Shown: piece by piece, positions 48,258 to 61,300 of the stretch
Layout of the letters: each line of letters begins with the position of its first letter
How positions within the stretch are numbered: the stretch's first letter is position 1
Assembly (NCBI RefSeq): GCF_051401765.1
Contig: NC_135071.1
Span: forward strand, 15,850,961-15,914,960
DNA length: 64,000 nt
Direction of reading: 5' to 3'
DNA from: Calliopsis andreniformis
Lineage: Eukaryota; Arthropoda; Insecta; Hymenoptera; Andrenidae
Program-made: the position numbers and the translations under genes
The notes under the pieces: generated by a model
Database searches by the model: none
Told to the model about the DNA's origin: nothing
The model's input: only the letters and a program-made list of their open reading frames with translations

Positions 48258-48581
48258 TTAGGGGAATGAGGTGTTACATTTTCTCTTCGCCACTTTGCTT
48301 AAGCGTTTCAGGAACAGGAATCCACTCGATTGCAATATCTTAAAATCCTGTATACTGTACATCAGCATGTAACAAATAATTATTTCTGCGATCAGAGGTA
48401 CTACATCCCTTAACTGCTGTACTTGATACAGGTTCTCTTTGCAGATTAAGGTCTGCAATGAATGGGTGCACCAAGGAAGAATGCTTTCAAGCACAGCACG
48501 TTTTTCAATTTGTGTAATGCTTCCCATTGTTGATATGTCCGCCCAGATATGACTTATAACCTCAACTTCCCTGGAACTCAT
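48258..48581 (-). other. Unrecognised open frame, 107 codons, possible element fragment
   Basis: This ATG-initiated frame has protein-like composition: an acidic N-terminus, the stretch RAVLESILPWC, and the hydrophobic segment LIAEIIICYMLMY. Its AT-rich flanks lack exon signals. It resembles a piece of a mobile-element polyprotein in style, but I cannot name a family. Confidence 0.18.
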
Positions 48582-51498
48582 GCAATTTAAAAAATTGCAT
48601 CCATGTAATTTTTAAAATAAGAAAGCCCACTGACTTCCTCAAACATTCCCTACCCTGACTAAAATAATCGCTAAAAAGCTCATTTTCTGAGAAATCTATC
48701 TAAATTCCCTTGAAATTCAATGACACTCCAAACTCACAACTAATTCCCTAAATTAGTAATGTTAACTAAGTCAACCCTCGGATAAGAGAAGATTCTCGCC
48801 AGTGATGGTCCATTTATCACTGCCCCAGAATCCTTTCCAATTTTTCTTACGACTGACAAACGTTTTCCAAGCAAGATATCTCTGAGGGAATGCTTTCTGA
48901 GGCCCCTTCGAACCGAATGCACAGGCGTTGCAGGTAGCACTCTGCTGAGGGGTTACAATGTGCACGCGCACTTTGCAGAGAAGCTGAACCCAGCCTCCCT
49001 GTCGAAAGCAAAAAGAGGAAGCTGAAGAACCAAGGAAGAGGGAGGGCGTCGAAAGAAGGCCGGAACAGCACGAGTGCCACTCCTGCCGCGAAGAAGCAGG
49101 AACTCCTCTCCGCGGGGTTGCTATTTCAACACAGTTAGACAGACAGTATTGGTACTGCAGGGTGCTCACATAGTGAGCGAGCAGTATGTTTGTGATCATC
49201 AAAAGAGACACGAGAAATTTAATAGAGACGATGCTTAATGAGAGGAAACAGGGTTCTTGGTTAAATTGGAGAACTTGGGGAATTTTTTTATCAGTCTTTA
49301 ACCTTTCTCAGATGGGGTTTCTTTAAAGAAAATTTTGTACTCATAATGATGTGAAATAAGCAAATGTGATTAAGTATTATAAAAGTGAACCATAATATAT
49401 GTAGAATCCAAAAACCTGGTTGAAACGCTGCTTATGTTGCCGAAGTCATGAAAGTATCAAGAAGTCAAAATGAAATAAATTCTAAGATAAAACATCCTAG
49501 GGTTTCCACATCTATAGAGCAAATATATTTGAAGTTGCTAAAAGGGTCTCGAGCACTCAAGTAGTGATATAAACGTAATATCATGGCTATTATAGAATAA
49601 TTATTATTCAGTTACGAGGAGCACCTCGAACATCGAGCCACGGTTTTATCCAACTGCTAGCTAGACACTAACCGTTTTTGCAGTCGTTTCTGTATTCAGA
49701 GCAGTATAATGGTCTCCAACGTTTCCTCGTTACAGTAACAACTGTGGTCTGAGTACTTAAGGTACGATAGGCAATAAGAGAGAAACATAAGGCAATAAGA
49801 AATAGAATTGCAGAAAAATTTGTATCGAAAAATATGTCTACATGTCTAATAATAATTATATGACTTCACTGTTCTCACAATGTCTCATTGATTTAAGAAG
49901 ATCAATATTCTATAGTTTCTCCATTTTCTGGATTACACGAAGTTCCTCGAGAAATAGAGACTTGAAGAAGCTACCAATCCAAATTCATCCTTCGCGAACA
50001 AAGCCATTGTTCCACAATACTTTGAGTTACTGGACTAGAGGCCTTTCATGGTCCAGAATCAATTTCACTCCTCGCCAAATGTAATTAATCAGATGGGGTT
50101 TTTGTTCTCTGATACTGTGGATTTCTCGGATACCCTGTTAATCCTACAAACATTTACACATATAATTAAGTAACTAATTACCAGATTCTTTAAAAGATAG
50201 TGACCTAAGAAAAAATGTTATCCAGAAAAGGACTTCTACCATATTTTGAGTTCCTACCTATTTAAGGATTCTTGAAGTATTTGAAATGTTGTTGACAGAT
50301 AAAAATATATAGCAACAATTTCACTATAATAATGAGTAATAGAGTGCCTCATAAACCACTCTATATTTAATCAAGTAATATCCCTGCCTCGAATTCCACC
50401 CCAGAAATAACTCGCACATATCCCAATAAATACACCAAAGCGTCTAGAATTCTCAGACGAGTCAGGCTCAGTTCCTCGACCCCTTAGAAGGGTCACGATC
50501 CACCTCACGCCGCTCGCAGAGTACAATTGATCGACCAAGAAGGAACCGTGTCGAAGAGCGTGGAGCAAGCACCGCGAGAGGGTCGAAGCCATTAACCCTG
50601 CGTCGAAGACGATTGCATCGACTTGGGGGAGGTTCCTCGAACCCATGGACGCTCTAAAGCCGAAGGAAACATAGACAAGTTCTCCTGAATCACAATTACA
50701 CATACGAGAGTCTTAATTTCGCCAAGGGGACAACGCCAAGGGGAGCCCCTGACATTTCCACGTGACCTCCCCTCGCCGCAGCGAACAGTTGCTGTTTTTT
50801 ACCCCTGCATCGAAGAGAGAAATGAAGTTCTGCAGCGCCCTGTGGCCACCTCGATCGATTACTAGCGAAGGCAACGCGCTGCTAACACTTTATCGACCAG
50901 TGAACCGTGTCGCTCGGAGATAGTTTCCATTCACTCGTTTTCGCCGAAGGAAGCGAAACAGAAAGCGACCAGAGACGAGGGAAAGCTTTAAAGCCACCGA
51001 CTGACGCACAGGGAATCAATCACAGGAGTGTCTTGCGATTGGGATTGTACTTCGATGGAAGGGTATGTTCCTCCTTAGGGATTCGGTTGTTATGTGAGAG
51101 TGACGTTTGGACACGAGTGTTTGGGTTCTTAAATGTCTTTGGGGAAAGGGTAATGTCTGTGGCGAGAGTAGGGTGGAAAGAAAAAGTCAACATGGGGTGA
51201 CTATTTGCTAATAGCGGAAAAGCTTGGGGTGTTTTAAACTAATACTAGAACTATTGGAGAAGTAAAAATAATTTTTATGACTATTTTTTAGATACTCAGA
51301 TACTCCTATAAGAAAACTCTGTTTTTCTCTTTTCAGGTCATTTACTTATATTTCCTTCCACTCTAATAGAGGCGTCTGCTGAATATTTTCGTGCATGGGG
51401 TCCAACAACAAGTGTCAGAGACTTCTCAAAGGAGTTTTTTACCAAAATAGGGGAAAGATCAAGAATTATGGGATCATTTTCAAGTTACTTATTATTAA
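48582..51498. other. Gene-free stretch with two GC-rich patches
   Basis: Patches at 48.8-49.15 and 50.4-51.0 kb carry open frames on both strands (for example 50371-50703 minus, 110 codons) without motifs or splice support. The rest is AT-rich. Confidence 0.3.
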
Positions 51499-51634
51499 AG
51501 ACGCATATAATATGCGAGTGGGATGTCTGACTTGCGAACTTATTCTACTGCAGACGTGCATGAACCAGGTCAGACGTGGTGGCAGTAGAATAAGTTCCCA
51601 AGTCAGACATTCTACTCGTATACTAGATGTATCT
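51499..51634 (+). repeat. Long imperfect hairpin (53-bp arms, 30-nt loop)
   Basis: The left arm 51499-51551 and right arm 51582-51634 are reverse complements with 8 differences in 53. Read as plus-strand RNA, four of the eight are G-U pairs, so about 49 of 53 positions pair, against fewer on the other strand. The loop is 51552-51581. The arms include GTCTGAC/GTCAGAC, the same heptamer found in the 36-bp minisatellite family. The shape fits a small MITE or inverted duplication, or the precursor of a small RNA. The sequence alone cannot decide. Confidence 0.7.
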
Positions 51635-52509
51635 TTAACCCCTTGCACTCTCAATTTTTAAAAAATTTTCTTTCCAAGAATTCTCCATACTTTAACCCCC
51701 TGCACACCTAATTTTTTAAAAATTGTCTTTATTTGTACTCTCAATTTTTAAACATCTTTCAAATTACTTCCTATACTTCAATCCTTCGCATCCTTAATTT
51801 CTTCAAAATTTCCTCTATAAGAATTCCCTCTATTTTCACCCTTTAACTCAACATATGTTTCAAATTTCCTTTCCAAACATGTTTTTTCCTCTGATGTCGA
51901 GTCAGTTAACATAAGAGTACAAAGTATTACCAATTACTACCTCAGAATCACCAATTAAAATTTGTGAAGCTTATTGTCCAACTCTAAGTACACTACGTAA
52001 CATGAACAATAATGTGTAAAAAACTCATTACTATACAAATATACATAAAGAGTACAAAAAAAAGAAAGATATTTCTTCAGACAGGTGGAGAACAAAACTT
52101 ATAAGAAAAGGTGAAGAATAATAATAGCGTTACGCATACACAATTAGAACAGATATTAAAATAAATATCCCACGATACACTTTCACCACGCGATTGCACG
52201 ATACAGTTACAATGAACAGTTCAGAAGTAGTCAAGGATGCACGTAAATGGCGGCGAGCAGCCGTAATAGACAATAGGATTATACGAGCGAAGGCAACCCT
52301 CGGAGCTCACCCCCGCTCGATTATTTCGGATCGTCTGGCAGCGCGGCGTGTATTGTAATGCGCGTTGCGAATCGATACGTCGAAGATTAAGTTCGGGACG
52401 GCACGACGACGGGGCTGGGAACGAAACGACGGACAATTGTTAGCGATATCGATTGACAGCGAAAGGCCGACGGTGTTGGCGCGCCGCGGAAGCTACTTGC
52501 CACGGGACC

Positions 52510-52540
52510 GAGGGAAAGCGAGGGAAAGCGAGGGAAAGCG
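52510..52540. repeat. 10-bp tandem repeat, three units
   Basis: GAGGGAAAGC is repeated three times exactly within a GC-rich patch (52.2-52.65 kb). It is recent slippage. Confidence 0.8.
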
Positions 52541-52894
52541 CCACTATTGCTTTCCTGGCCTCTTTTATTTGCACTGGAATAATATGCTTTCGGCAGTGAC
52601 CCGCTTCTCAGACAGTCACTCGAAATCTGATTCCCCTCAGAGAGGGTGGTATCCTTCGTCTTCGTGAATCGTTGTGGTCGGTCGCGAGATTAGTTTAATA
52701 GGATTTCGGGGATTTCAACCTTTTAGACTCAGCGGTTATAAATATGCCTGTGTTGCGGCATTTTTACTGACGTGGACGAAGATTTGTGGCCTTGGAGAGG
52801 GTCATTTGAAAAACATAAATACCCTTTCACGGTTGACATTATTTATACTCGTGCCACATGAGGGTTAATTCTGGAAGATGATTTAAATTGAAAT

Positions 52895-53090
52895 AATTTG
52901 GCAGACATTGAGTACTGGAATATTGGAGCACTTTAAAAGTGGAATATAGAAGTTCTAGAAATTTAAGTATTGAAATATTTCAGTATTTGAAATTTTGAAT
53001 ATTTGTGAAGTTGAAATTTCAAAAATTTGAAAGGTCGAGTATTCGAGTATTTGAAGACCTGAAATTTGTATTTGAGAATACTCGACGAAT
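52895..53090. repeat. AT tract of TATTTGAA words
   Basis: Degenerate tract with repeated GAATATTTG and GTATTTGAAATTTTGAA-like words. Confidence 0.55.
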
Positions 53091-55536
53091 GAAAACGTAC
53101 TATCCCGACTATTCGTACTCGTTCCACTTTAATTCCGTGGCCGACGTTTAAGCTCGCTTTAATCCTACCATCCGACGCGTGGAATCGCTGAAAAAACCGA
53201 ATTAAAACGGTACGTGCTGTCTGAGGCAGGGGTGCAATGAATTTCGGAGACGTTCGACTCGAGGTGGTACAAACTGGCTAAACAGTCGTCCCTGAAGCAA
53301 ATATTCCTTGTTGAAACTTGACCTCCTCCAAACATTGCGTTTGACCGCTTCTCTGTTATCGAAACTGATTCACTGCATTGGAAAATGGTTTCCTGAACCT
53401 TTGACCTGACCCAGCTCACCTGTGTACTGGCAACAGCAGTAAAGGTGTTTTCCAGGCCAGTTGGATTTGGAGCTACTTTTGTAATAATTTATGAGCTGGT
53501 TGTAAATGGATTAGGTTCGACAATATTGACTCCACGTGATAATCTGCTTTGACGAAATTAATTCCTATGTGTATTCTGAAGCTGCCTATATGTCGAGGGA
53601 AGAAATTGGTTTAACCTTTCGAAAAACGAGGATTTGAGAGTGGTAATTAACTCTCTGGATTCAGCTTAACTTCGACGTTTCCCGAATTGCTTTCATTATT
53701 TTTCAATTGTACCTAGCCGCAATATACATATACAGGATGACCCATTTCGACCCCAAAGCGAGTATCGAGGCTGTATTCGTTGTGGATATTGAATAGAAAA
53801 AGTGGAGTTTGTGGGATTTAAAACGAATAGAGAGAATCATTAAAATTTTAGAGAAAAATACAGTAGAGTGAGGTGTCTAGGACATTTCAAGATCTCAATA
53901 TCGTATATACCGAGTAAGCTTGTTATCCTCTCGACACGTTGTCACAGCATTCATTACGATTTTCATTGATATTTTGTCATTAATTGTGTCACTACATTCA
54001 TAAAATTTTTTTAATATAGTTTCATCGGACCTCATTAGAAACCCTTCTCAATTTCATTCACATCTGTGCAGATTCAGTCCCATGCTCAAACACTACTTCA
54101 TAAACTATAATTCTTATATTAAAGAAAATAATTTCTACAATTTTTAACGTTAATAAAAAATTAGGAATATTATTCTTCTTTTGTGGTGTATTATTCCAGA
54201 GTCAATTAATTCGTTCCTCCAGATTGAAAATTCTGGTAAATAAATTACGCAGGCTAATGAACCCTCCGTAGTGAGATAAATGTGCGCTGTCGCGACGAAT
54301 TCATTTATCAGACGTTGTTCCCAGTGACAGTCGACGATTAAAAGTCGCTACTCGAAATCCACGCGATTTCCTGCCGCCTCTTGCGACGTCAGTCATAAAC
54401 GTTTATTTCGGGACCGTACCGAGGGAAGTCTTTAAATAACAATCGAAGTGGAGTGACGCAAGTCAACTGACATCGTCTGATGACACGTAGCACATTCGCG
54501 TACTTACAGCCTTCAGTATGGCCATTCCTCTCGTGTCTGATTTATTAACAGTCAGGTCATGTATAATCTCGACATTGTGACAGTGCTTCAATTTTTTAAT
54601 CTTGTATTCGTATCAACGTCCATCACTCTGGAGTTTTCTATGTCAATCGTGTCATAAGGGGATTTATTAAATGAATAAACAAATAAGTGTTTTAGACTTT
54701 AGATGGACTATAGAGCGTCTCTGTTCGTACTAACACAGCTAGGACATTTGTACCTGGCTAAGTGAATACGTCAATGAGCGCATAGCGAGAGACTACTGTA
54801 CTCTGAATACATAGAAGAGCCTCTCAGTTTATAGATTCACGTTAAACCTTCGCCTAAATCTAGTAAACGAATGACAGGATTACTATTGAGATTCCCATCG
54901 CGAGAATTGAATCACCTAATAAGTGAGAACACGCAAAGTAGATCAGATAGTCTGCGTGATTCGAAGATCCTACTGATAACTTTAATTGCCACTAAATTTT
55001 CGCGCACCAGCTTTCCAGAAATAGTCTCTACAGCTTTTTATTACTTGCAATATTTCTCAGCATATTGTAAATAAAATTACTATCATTTTTTGACATACAT
55101 AATATACTGCAAGCAATAAAATTTCACTGTAAAAAATAAATTTTCGTTCAAAGTATGCCACGCGAAAGTGTTCAGAAATTTCACAAAAAAATATTGCTCT
55201 TCAGAGTGTTGTACAGTAGAATAACCTCGAAAATCCAGCAGCAACGTCAGTTTCGGAGTGTCACTGTGCGCTGTGCATCACAGCCACGCACGAGGGGATC
55301 CCAGACATTAATTAGTCTATAAACTTGACGTGCACGTGTGTATACAACGTCACGAGTCCTAGGATCGATTCCTCCGCGGGACATGTGCTCGCAGCGTTTC
55401 GTTCATTTATTACCTACGCTGGCACATAGCTGTCCACTCGAGCGTGTGCAGCGAAGTGGTTTAACGTCTCAAAAGAAGCCCGAGGGAACGTCGAATCGAG
55501 AGGAATCACGAGCATTTCAATGTGAATCAATAAATA

Positions 55537-56075
55537 TTATTGGCTCTGACTTTGAAAAGCGAAGAGCATCGTGATATTAGAAGCTAGCCAAAATTTAGAG
55601 CTTTCAGATGCTACGAGAGAGCTTTGAATAATAAATGATGTTAACAGACATAAAATTAGCGAATAGAATCTAACATACGTCGTGTTAGATGACATAGAAA
55701 TGATAGTAACAATTTCCTCTAAGGCTGCCTCTAGCATGTAGTAGGTTTAGATTCAGTAGTCAGGTTTAAAAACAGGGTTAAGTCAGGGCAGTTAGCTAAG
55801 ACAGGTTGAGTCCCGAGTGATATAGAGTCAATTAGGCTCTGAAAGACAACAGTTAAGACGTTCTGTAGCTCGATTATACGATCCGAAAGCAATGATTTAG
55901 GACCACCTAAAATGTAGAAATGATAACATACAAGCTTTGCCAACGTGCTAGATGAGTTATTCTTCGATAAAACTTCGGGCAATATTCTTCTTAAGTGCTC
56001 AGCTTGTTTAGTATCCATGCAAATCAACGCGACTTTCACTGGCATACAATCCATTAAAAGGACCCACAATCTCAA
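55537..56075 (-). pseudogene. Probable Ty3/gypsy-type integrase remnant
   Basis: The minus frame 55731-56075 has the pattern of a retroelement integrase core: an Asp-Thr-Lys-Gln-Ala-Glu-His segment, a helix-like stretch, then GGPKSLLSDR, where family members have a similar G-x-P-K-x-x-x-S-D followed by Gly and Phe. Here the residues after SDR are altered, and the region that should carry the catalytic Glu is not recognisable. A second minus frame (55537-55737) continues after a stop without a recognisable domain. There are no long terminal repeats, reverse transcriptase or gag nearby. It is a short decayed piece, assigned on one motif. Confidence 0.45.
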
Positions 56076-57204
56076 TTAATAATCTCTGAAATTTAAATCG
56101 CAGCCCCAAAATAACATTCAATTTCATTCAATATTAACATCACCTAAATACTTGCTACCTCGCTCGATACTTCAAGCTAAAAATGTTCTTCACTCGTCTT
56201 TGAAGAAGAATTCCAGAGACTGACAAATCTTCAGGGCGACTTTTACTAACACAGAGAGTAATAAAGACCAAAGTGTTTGAAATTATCATCAACTTAACAC
56301 GTGGCCTCGATTACCCCACTTTAAATTCTTCTCGAGTCACCCTAAAACAAAAATCCTCACGAACGAGAGAGTCAAACACAAATGGCTCATGTAGTCCCAC
56401 CATAAACTTTCACTGCTTTACTGTACGTTTTTCTACGATGCAATCCCCATCGATTCGTCGAGGCTTCGCGAACGATGCGTAACATTCGCTTTTACGACCC
56501 TGAAACGTTTCTCTGGATTTATAAATAGGGACAGGGATGAAATTTCCGAGAATGCTTTATCATCCGAATCCTGGGCCCGTGTATAAAAATAGACCATCTC
56601 TCGACTGTGCAGGCTTTTATGCGTTGTAATAGCGTCTCTATCGTCGGATCTGCGCGTATCGCGTCACAAGTGCATTCGTAGCCAACAGAATCGTGGCTGA
56701 ACGCGATGCATACCATCAGGTGAGGGTTTCCAGCTTTGGAGTCTCCTCGCGTCAAAGAAGAGTCTTTTTCTGATAAACGGAGCTGCCTTTCGCTACCTTT
56801 CTTTTTTTATTCACTAGGGAATCGATGTGTTTGAGTTGATGGTCTGTTGGGTGTGACCAGTGGCAGGTTGCCTTGGAAGCAGTTTTTGGAGTCCAGAGCA
56901 AGATTCAGGGAGAGAAAAAGGTAAACGTCTGATAACTTAGCCATCTGGAGACATTTTCCTTGAGTTTCTGATTTTGACGTTGAGAAAAGTTGACGAGTAA
57001 CTGCCTCGCAGAAAACACTTTCGCTCGAGCGCTTCTAAAATTGTACACTGACAGAATCTACGTGTCCAAGAGTCCTGGGAGAGACACGACATTGCCCGCA
57101 GCTATGAATCCCACGGTTGGCCAAGATGATGACTGGAACCTTGAGAATCCCCACCTTCGGGGTTCTGATTTAAGAAAATACGAACAGAGAAATCGTACGC
57201 TAAT

Positions 57205-57320
57205 TTTTAAACAGTTTAAATATTTAAATATTCAAGTTTTTAAATATTTAAATATTCAAATTTTTAAAGATTCAAATATTCAAATTTTTAAATGTTCAAA
57301 TATTCAAATTTTCAAATGCA
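57205..57320. repeat. AAATATTCAAATTTTT tandem tract
   Basis: Repeated TTTTTAAATATTCAAAT units of roughly 16-24 nt, still fairly regular. Confidence 0.7.
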
Positions 57321-58084
57321 CATAACGAACATTAATTAATTTTATGCATAGGTAATGCAATTTTATAGACATTCTGAAGGTACCAACTACTATACTCATG
57401 CTCATAATTCGCTTCAAGGTAGTTTACCATCTTCTCCAGAGTCCAGTACACAAAAGAAGCCCTGCTTTGCAGGTTAACCACACAAAGCAGGTTCCCTCCA
57501 TTAGAAACATGTTTACCCTCCAATGTCAGTGCTTAAAGGATCAACTCCAGCGAAACAAGGGACACGCCTCTCATTGTGGAACAACATCGGTCAAACAAAC
57601 CCGTGAACCTCGAAAAAGGAACCGCTAGAAGACGAGAACAGACCCGACCCGCCCATTAATATCGCGAACGCCCGTTTTAGAACAAACACCTCAGTCGCGT
57701 AATTCTTATTAATGGCTCCCCTTTCAGCGACATTCGTGGACGCTTGTTTCTGAAAAGGTTCTTATCATCCCACTGCACTTTCTGCACCTCTATGCAGTGA
57801 CCCACCCCGAGCGAATTTCATACAAATTCTAGCACGGTTACGGACGTCGTTGGTCAAAGACTACGTTTGCACACCTGCGGTCGCCTGTGGGTTTCTTTGA
57901 GGGTGCTGGGGTGGGATTGATGGTTTAGAGAGGCCACAGTGATCTTTATTTGATTCAATCTTTGCTGCGAAGTAATCTTTAAGCCTTGAATTATTTGCAA
58001 TTCACAATAGTGTTTGGTGATAATAGTGAATTCTCTAATTTTTGCAATGACGAATAAGATAGGCGTGTAAATTAATTCCAGGTC

Positions 58085-58215
58085 TTTTTAAATATTGAAA
58101 TACACAAATTTCCAAGGTATCCAAGGTTTTCAGGATTTAAAAGTTCATTAAAACCTGAAATATTAAAATATCTAAAACTTCAAGCCTTCAAATATTTAAA
58201 TAAGTGTTCAAATAT
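58085..58215. repeat. AT tract of AAATATTTAAAT words
   Basis: Degenerate member of the same tract family, less regular than its neighbours. Confidence 0.45.
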
Positions 58216-59637
58216 GCAAATATTGATTTCTCTTAACTAAAGCTGAAATCTTCTAATACCTTAAGCTACTTAAATTCATTATTCATATTGCAGAAGCGAA
58301 ATTTGCAGAGAAATTCCCGAATTCCTTGTTTTCCTGTAATCCAGTCTGACCATTCTCCCTGTTAATGAAATTTAAATATCCAAGAGACACATCTTCTGGA
58401 TAGCATCCCTCTGGCCCTGTGAATCACTAAAGCGGGATCTTGGTGTTCGACATGCCTCCTCGTTTTAATCCCCTGTTCGTCGTTTACCTTGCGAACGGAA
58501 CTCGTTACACATCCTGAAGAGTAAATACTGGGAGCAAAGGTCACGTGTCTGCGCAGGGTTTCGAGGTTACAAGCGTACGCGAGCATCGACCCGTCTGGAT
58601 CGAATCAGTTGCAAAACGCAGCCAGGGGCTTAAACAGTTGTTTCCACGGGAAGGTGGACAATTTATGTTTGCAATTTACGAAGCTACAAGTTGCTCGTTC
58701 AGAGCTCACGAGCACACCAGTGTCCCGAAATGGGCGAAAACTTTCCCCTCCCATTACCGACGAAGTTTTCTTCGTCGTCATCGGATGGCTCTTAATAGTT
58801 TACCCGAGGGTTTGGTTCTTGGCCAAATTTCACAGTAGCGACTGCTTGGAATGATGTCAATACTTCTTGCGAAAGTTTCAAAGAAGATTCATGGGAGATG
58901 CAGGTTTAAAAAGAAATTCAATGTCAAGAAATGATGGTCCTGTAATACGTGACGAATCGGTCTTGTTTTATGATTTTGAAACGAGTTTGTAGACTAGTTC
59001 GCGAGTAAACTGGGAGATGGAACAAACGATTGTCCATCGATCCTTCAATGTTCTTTTCTTCCTTTCGAATTGCAAAGAAGGTTAGTCGATCAACAAACGA
59101 GGGAGACTACAGAGAGAATTGAAAGACAGGACCAATTTCTCCCGAACATCTCATTAAACACGAATTCCTTTTCTATTGCATTCGCATTCAGCCAATCCGC
59201 GATTCTTTTCATCCGATTCGTTATCAGATCCCTTTTCTACCCGAACGCGCGTGCTAGCGTCCAATAGGACTCGAATTAGAGATTCCCAACCACTATTCAT
59301 CGTCGCTCTGCCAAACAGCGAAAGGCAACTGATATAAAGTTATCCAAGGCGACGTGAAAGGTCTTTTATCTCGTAATCCATCGAATCAATTGCTTTTCTC
59401 TCCCCTTCGCGGCTAGAAAAGGAGTTGACGTCTCTATTTTTCAACCACTTTTAGGGAAATATTCACAGAGAATAGAAAGGATTCTCTCTGAAACCTTTTG
59501 AGAAAAGGAGATATGGGGAACACAAAGAACCAGTTTGATGCATTGGCTAATTTTTATCTTCAGATGGAAAACGATAGCTTTATAGGATCACTGGCTATTT
59601 GGGACTACTTATAGGGTTCTTGGAATCATTAGACTAA

Positions 59638-59770
59638 TGTTAAAATATTCAAATATTCAAATATTCAAATATTCAAACATTCAAATATTCAAATATCTAA
59701 ATATTTAAATACCAAAATTTCCATGACTTCAAATTTTAGAATATTCAAATTCTCAACTACTTAAATACTT
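59638..59770. repeat. AAATATTC tandem tract
   Basis: About six near-exact 8-nt steps of AAATATTC at 59641-59690, then degenerate copies. This is the cleanest run in that orientation. Confidence 0.8.
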
Positions 59771-61300
59771 TCGAACTGAATTATAAAGGTGGTTGCACGA
59801 AGGGGGAATACTTGATACGGTCAGACCACAAATCACTCGAACCTCTCAGAAGTCTGGCGCTAAATTCCCAGAAAGGAGCTTTTTCATCGCTTTATGTGCC
59901 ACTTCGCGGACTCCTGTTTGATCCCGCCGCGTGCAAATAGAGCGATCATGTCTGGAAAGGGACTGGTAATAAGCCCTTTCAAGAAGTTGCCGCTGCTCTG
60001 GGATTGAACGCCTCAGGATTAATGCAATGAAGTGGTGGGCTCAATCGCCAAGAACTAAATCCAATCAGTGCCCCACTCCGTTCGCTCGGGAAAAAATCTC
60101 GATAGCTGGGCGATGGGGGAGGAGTCGGGGATGATGACCTGTGTTGTAGGACGCAATCCAGAATAGGCAATCGCGAGGCGATCGAATCGAGTCGGATCGG
60201 AGAGTTACATAGAAACGACGCTTGGCGCTGGTATATTAAATCGGAAATTGGGACGATTACTGTTGCGAGGGTGGCATTATATTTGCTCGAAAATTTTGAA
60301 GTACTTTTTGAGCTGAGACTGTAAAATATATAGCGAAGTTAATGCAGATTATTTTTCTCTTAAACTGATTTCTCTTGCAACTATCATCAAACATGGAACG
60401 AAAGAAATGTCCCAATACTTGATCATACCTCGATACTTGAACGCTAACGTTAATTTTATACAATTTTAATTATGAAACCGAACAAAAATCTGCAGTCTAC
60501 TAACTAAAAATAAAAGCTAGTGTCATAAAATAGTATCTTCAGTTACCTGCACCTTACACTTCAAATATTGTGACATGCAGTTTTGGATTGTTCATTTACT
60601 GGGATATTTGACGTCTTAAGAATTCAAAAGTATTGGGACATTTATCTTATTCTTCTCTTAAGCAGACCCTCTCAGTATATCTATTTCCTGCAGTATTCTA
60701 ATTTCGTCGAACTTCCCCCCGAATCAATTTTTCGAAGAGAAGTGTATCGATTCAACAAAGTAGACACGTAAGCCTGCATTGAATTCGCATGCCCCCTCGT
60801 CGTCCGTTGTTTCGTCGAAGGGACGGCTGTAAAATTTTCAGTGAACAAAGAGCAACCCTTCCATCGATTTATCGGCGCACAGTCGAGCGACATCGGCGCA
60901 TCGTGGTGAAATTAATCGTCCACCGAATATGCGCCCAGAGTTTCTCTCCCATCTTGCGTTAACGTGTTCACTGGTTGTTTGCTTGGCTAATGTGACAAAA
61001 AATTTGCGAGGATATCGCTCATTGAAGCTGCCAGGATTAATTCATTGTGCGTTTCGAAGAAATATGAGTCGAAGCCGAGGACCATAGTGGACGTTTAAAT
61101 AATAATGGAAATTGAATGGATTGGAATATATTAACGTTGGAAATTATGTCGTGTTTGAAGATGTGCTTACGCCCCGCGCATGTGCTAGCTTAAATAGCAG
61201 TAAACTTGTCGAAATGAAATGTGACTGTTAATTCTATATTATATATGAAAGTACTGAAATTACTGCGGAGGAAGAAAAAAGAAGCATTAGTAATAAAAAT

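Larger units (their letters stand above)
51635..55536. other. Gene-free stretch
   Basis: It holds repeated AATTTTTAAA/CCTTGCA-like lines at 51.65-51.85 kb, a GC-rich patch at 52.2-52.7 kb and the AT tract at 52.9-53.1 kb. Further mixed patches lie at 54.25-54.5 and 55.2-55.5 kb. No coding region is supported. Confidence 0.35.
56076..61300. other. Gene-free stretch between element relics
   Basis: Apart from AT tracts, it holds GC-richer patches at 56.4-56.75, 57.6-57.9, 58.4-58.85, 59.85-60.2 and 60.75-61.2 kb. Their frames are short, occur on both strands and match nothing I know. Confidence 0.35.

Noticed and set aside
48890..48930. B-box-like GGTTCGAAGGG on the minus strand
   Set aside because: The flanking bases do not form a T-stem, and no A box lies at the right distance.
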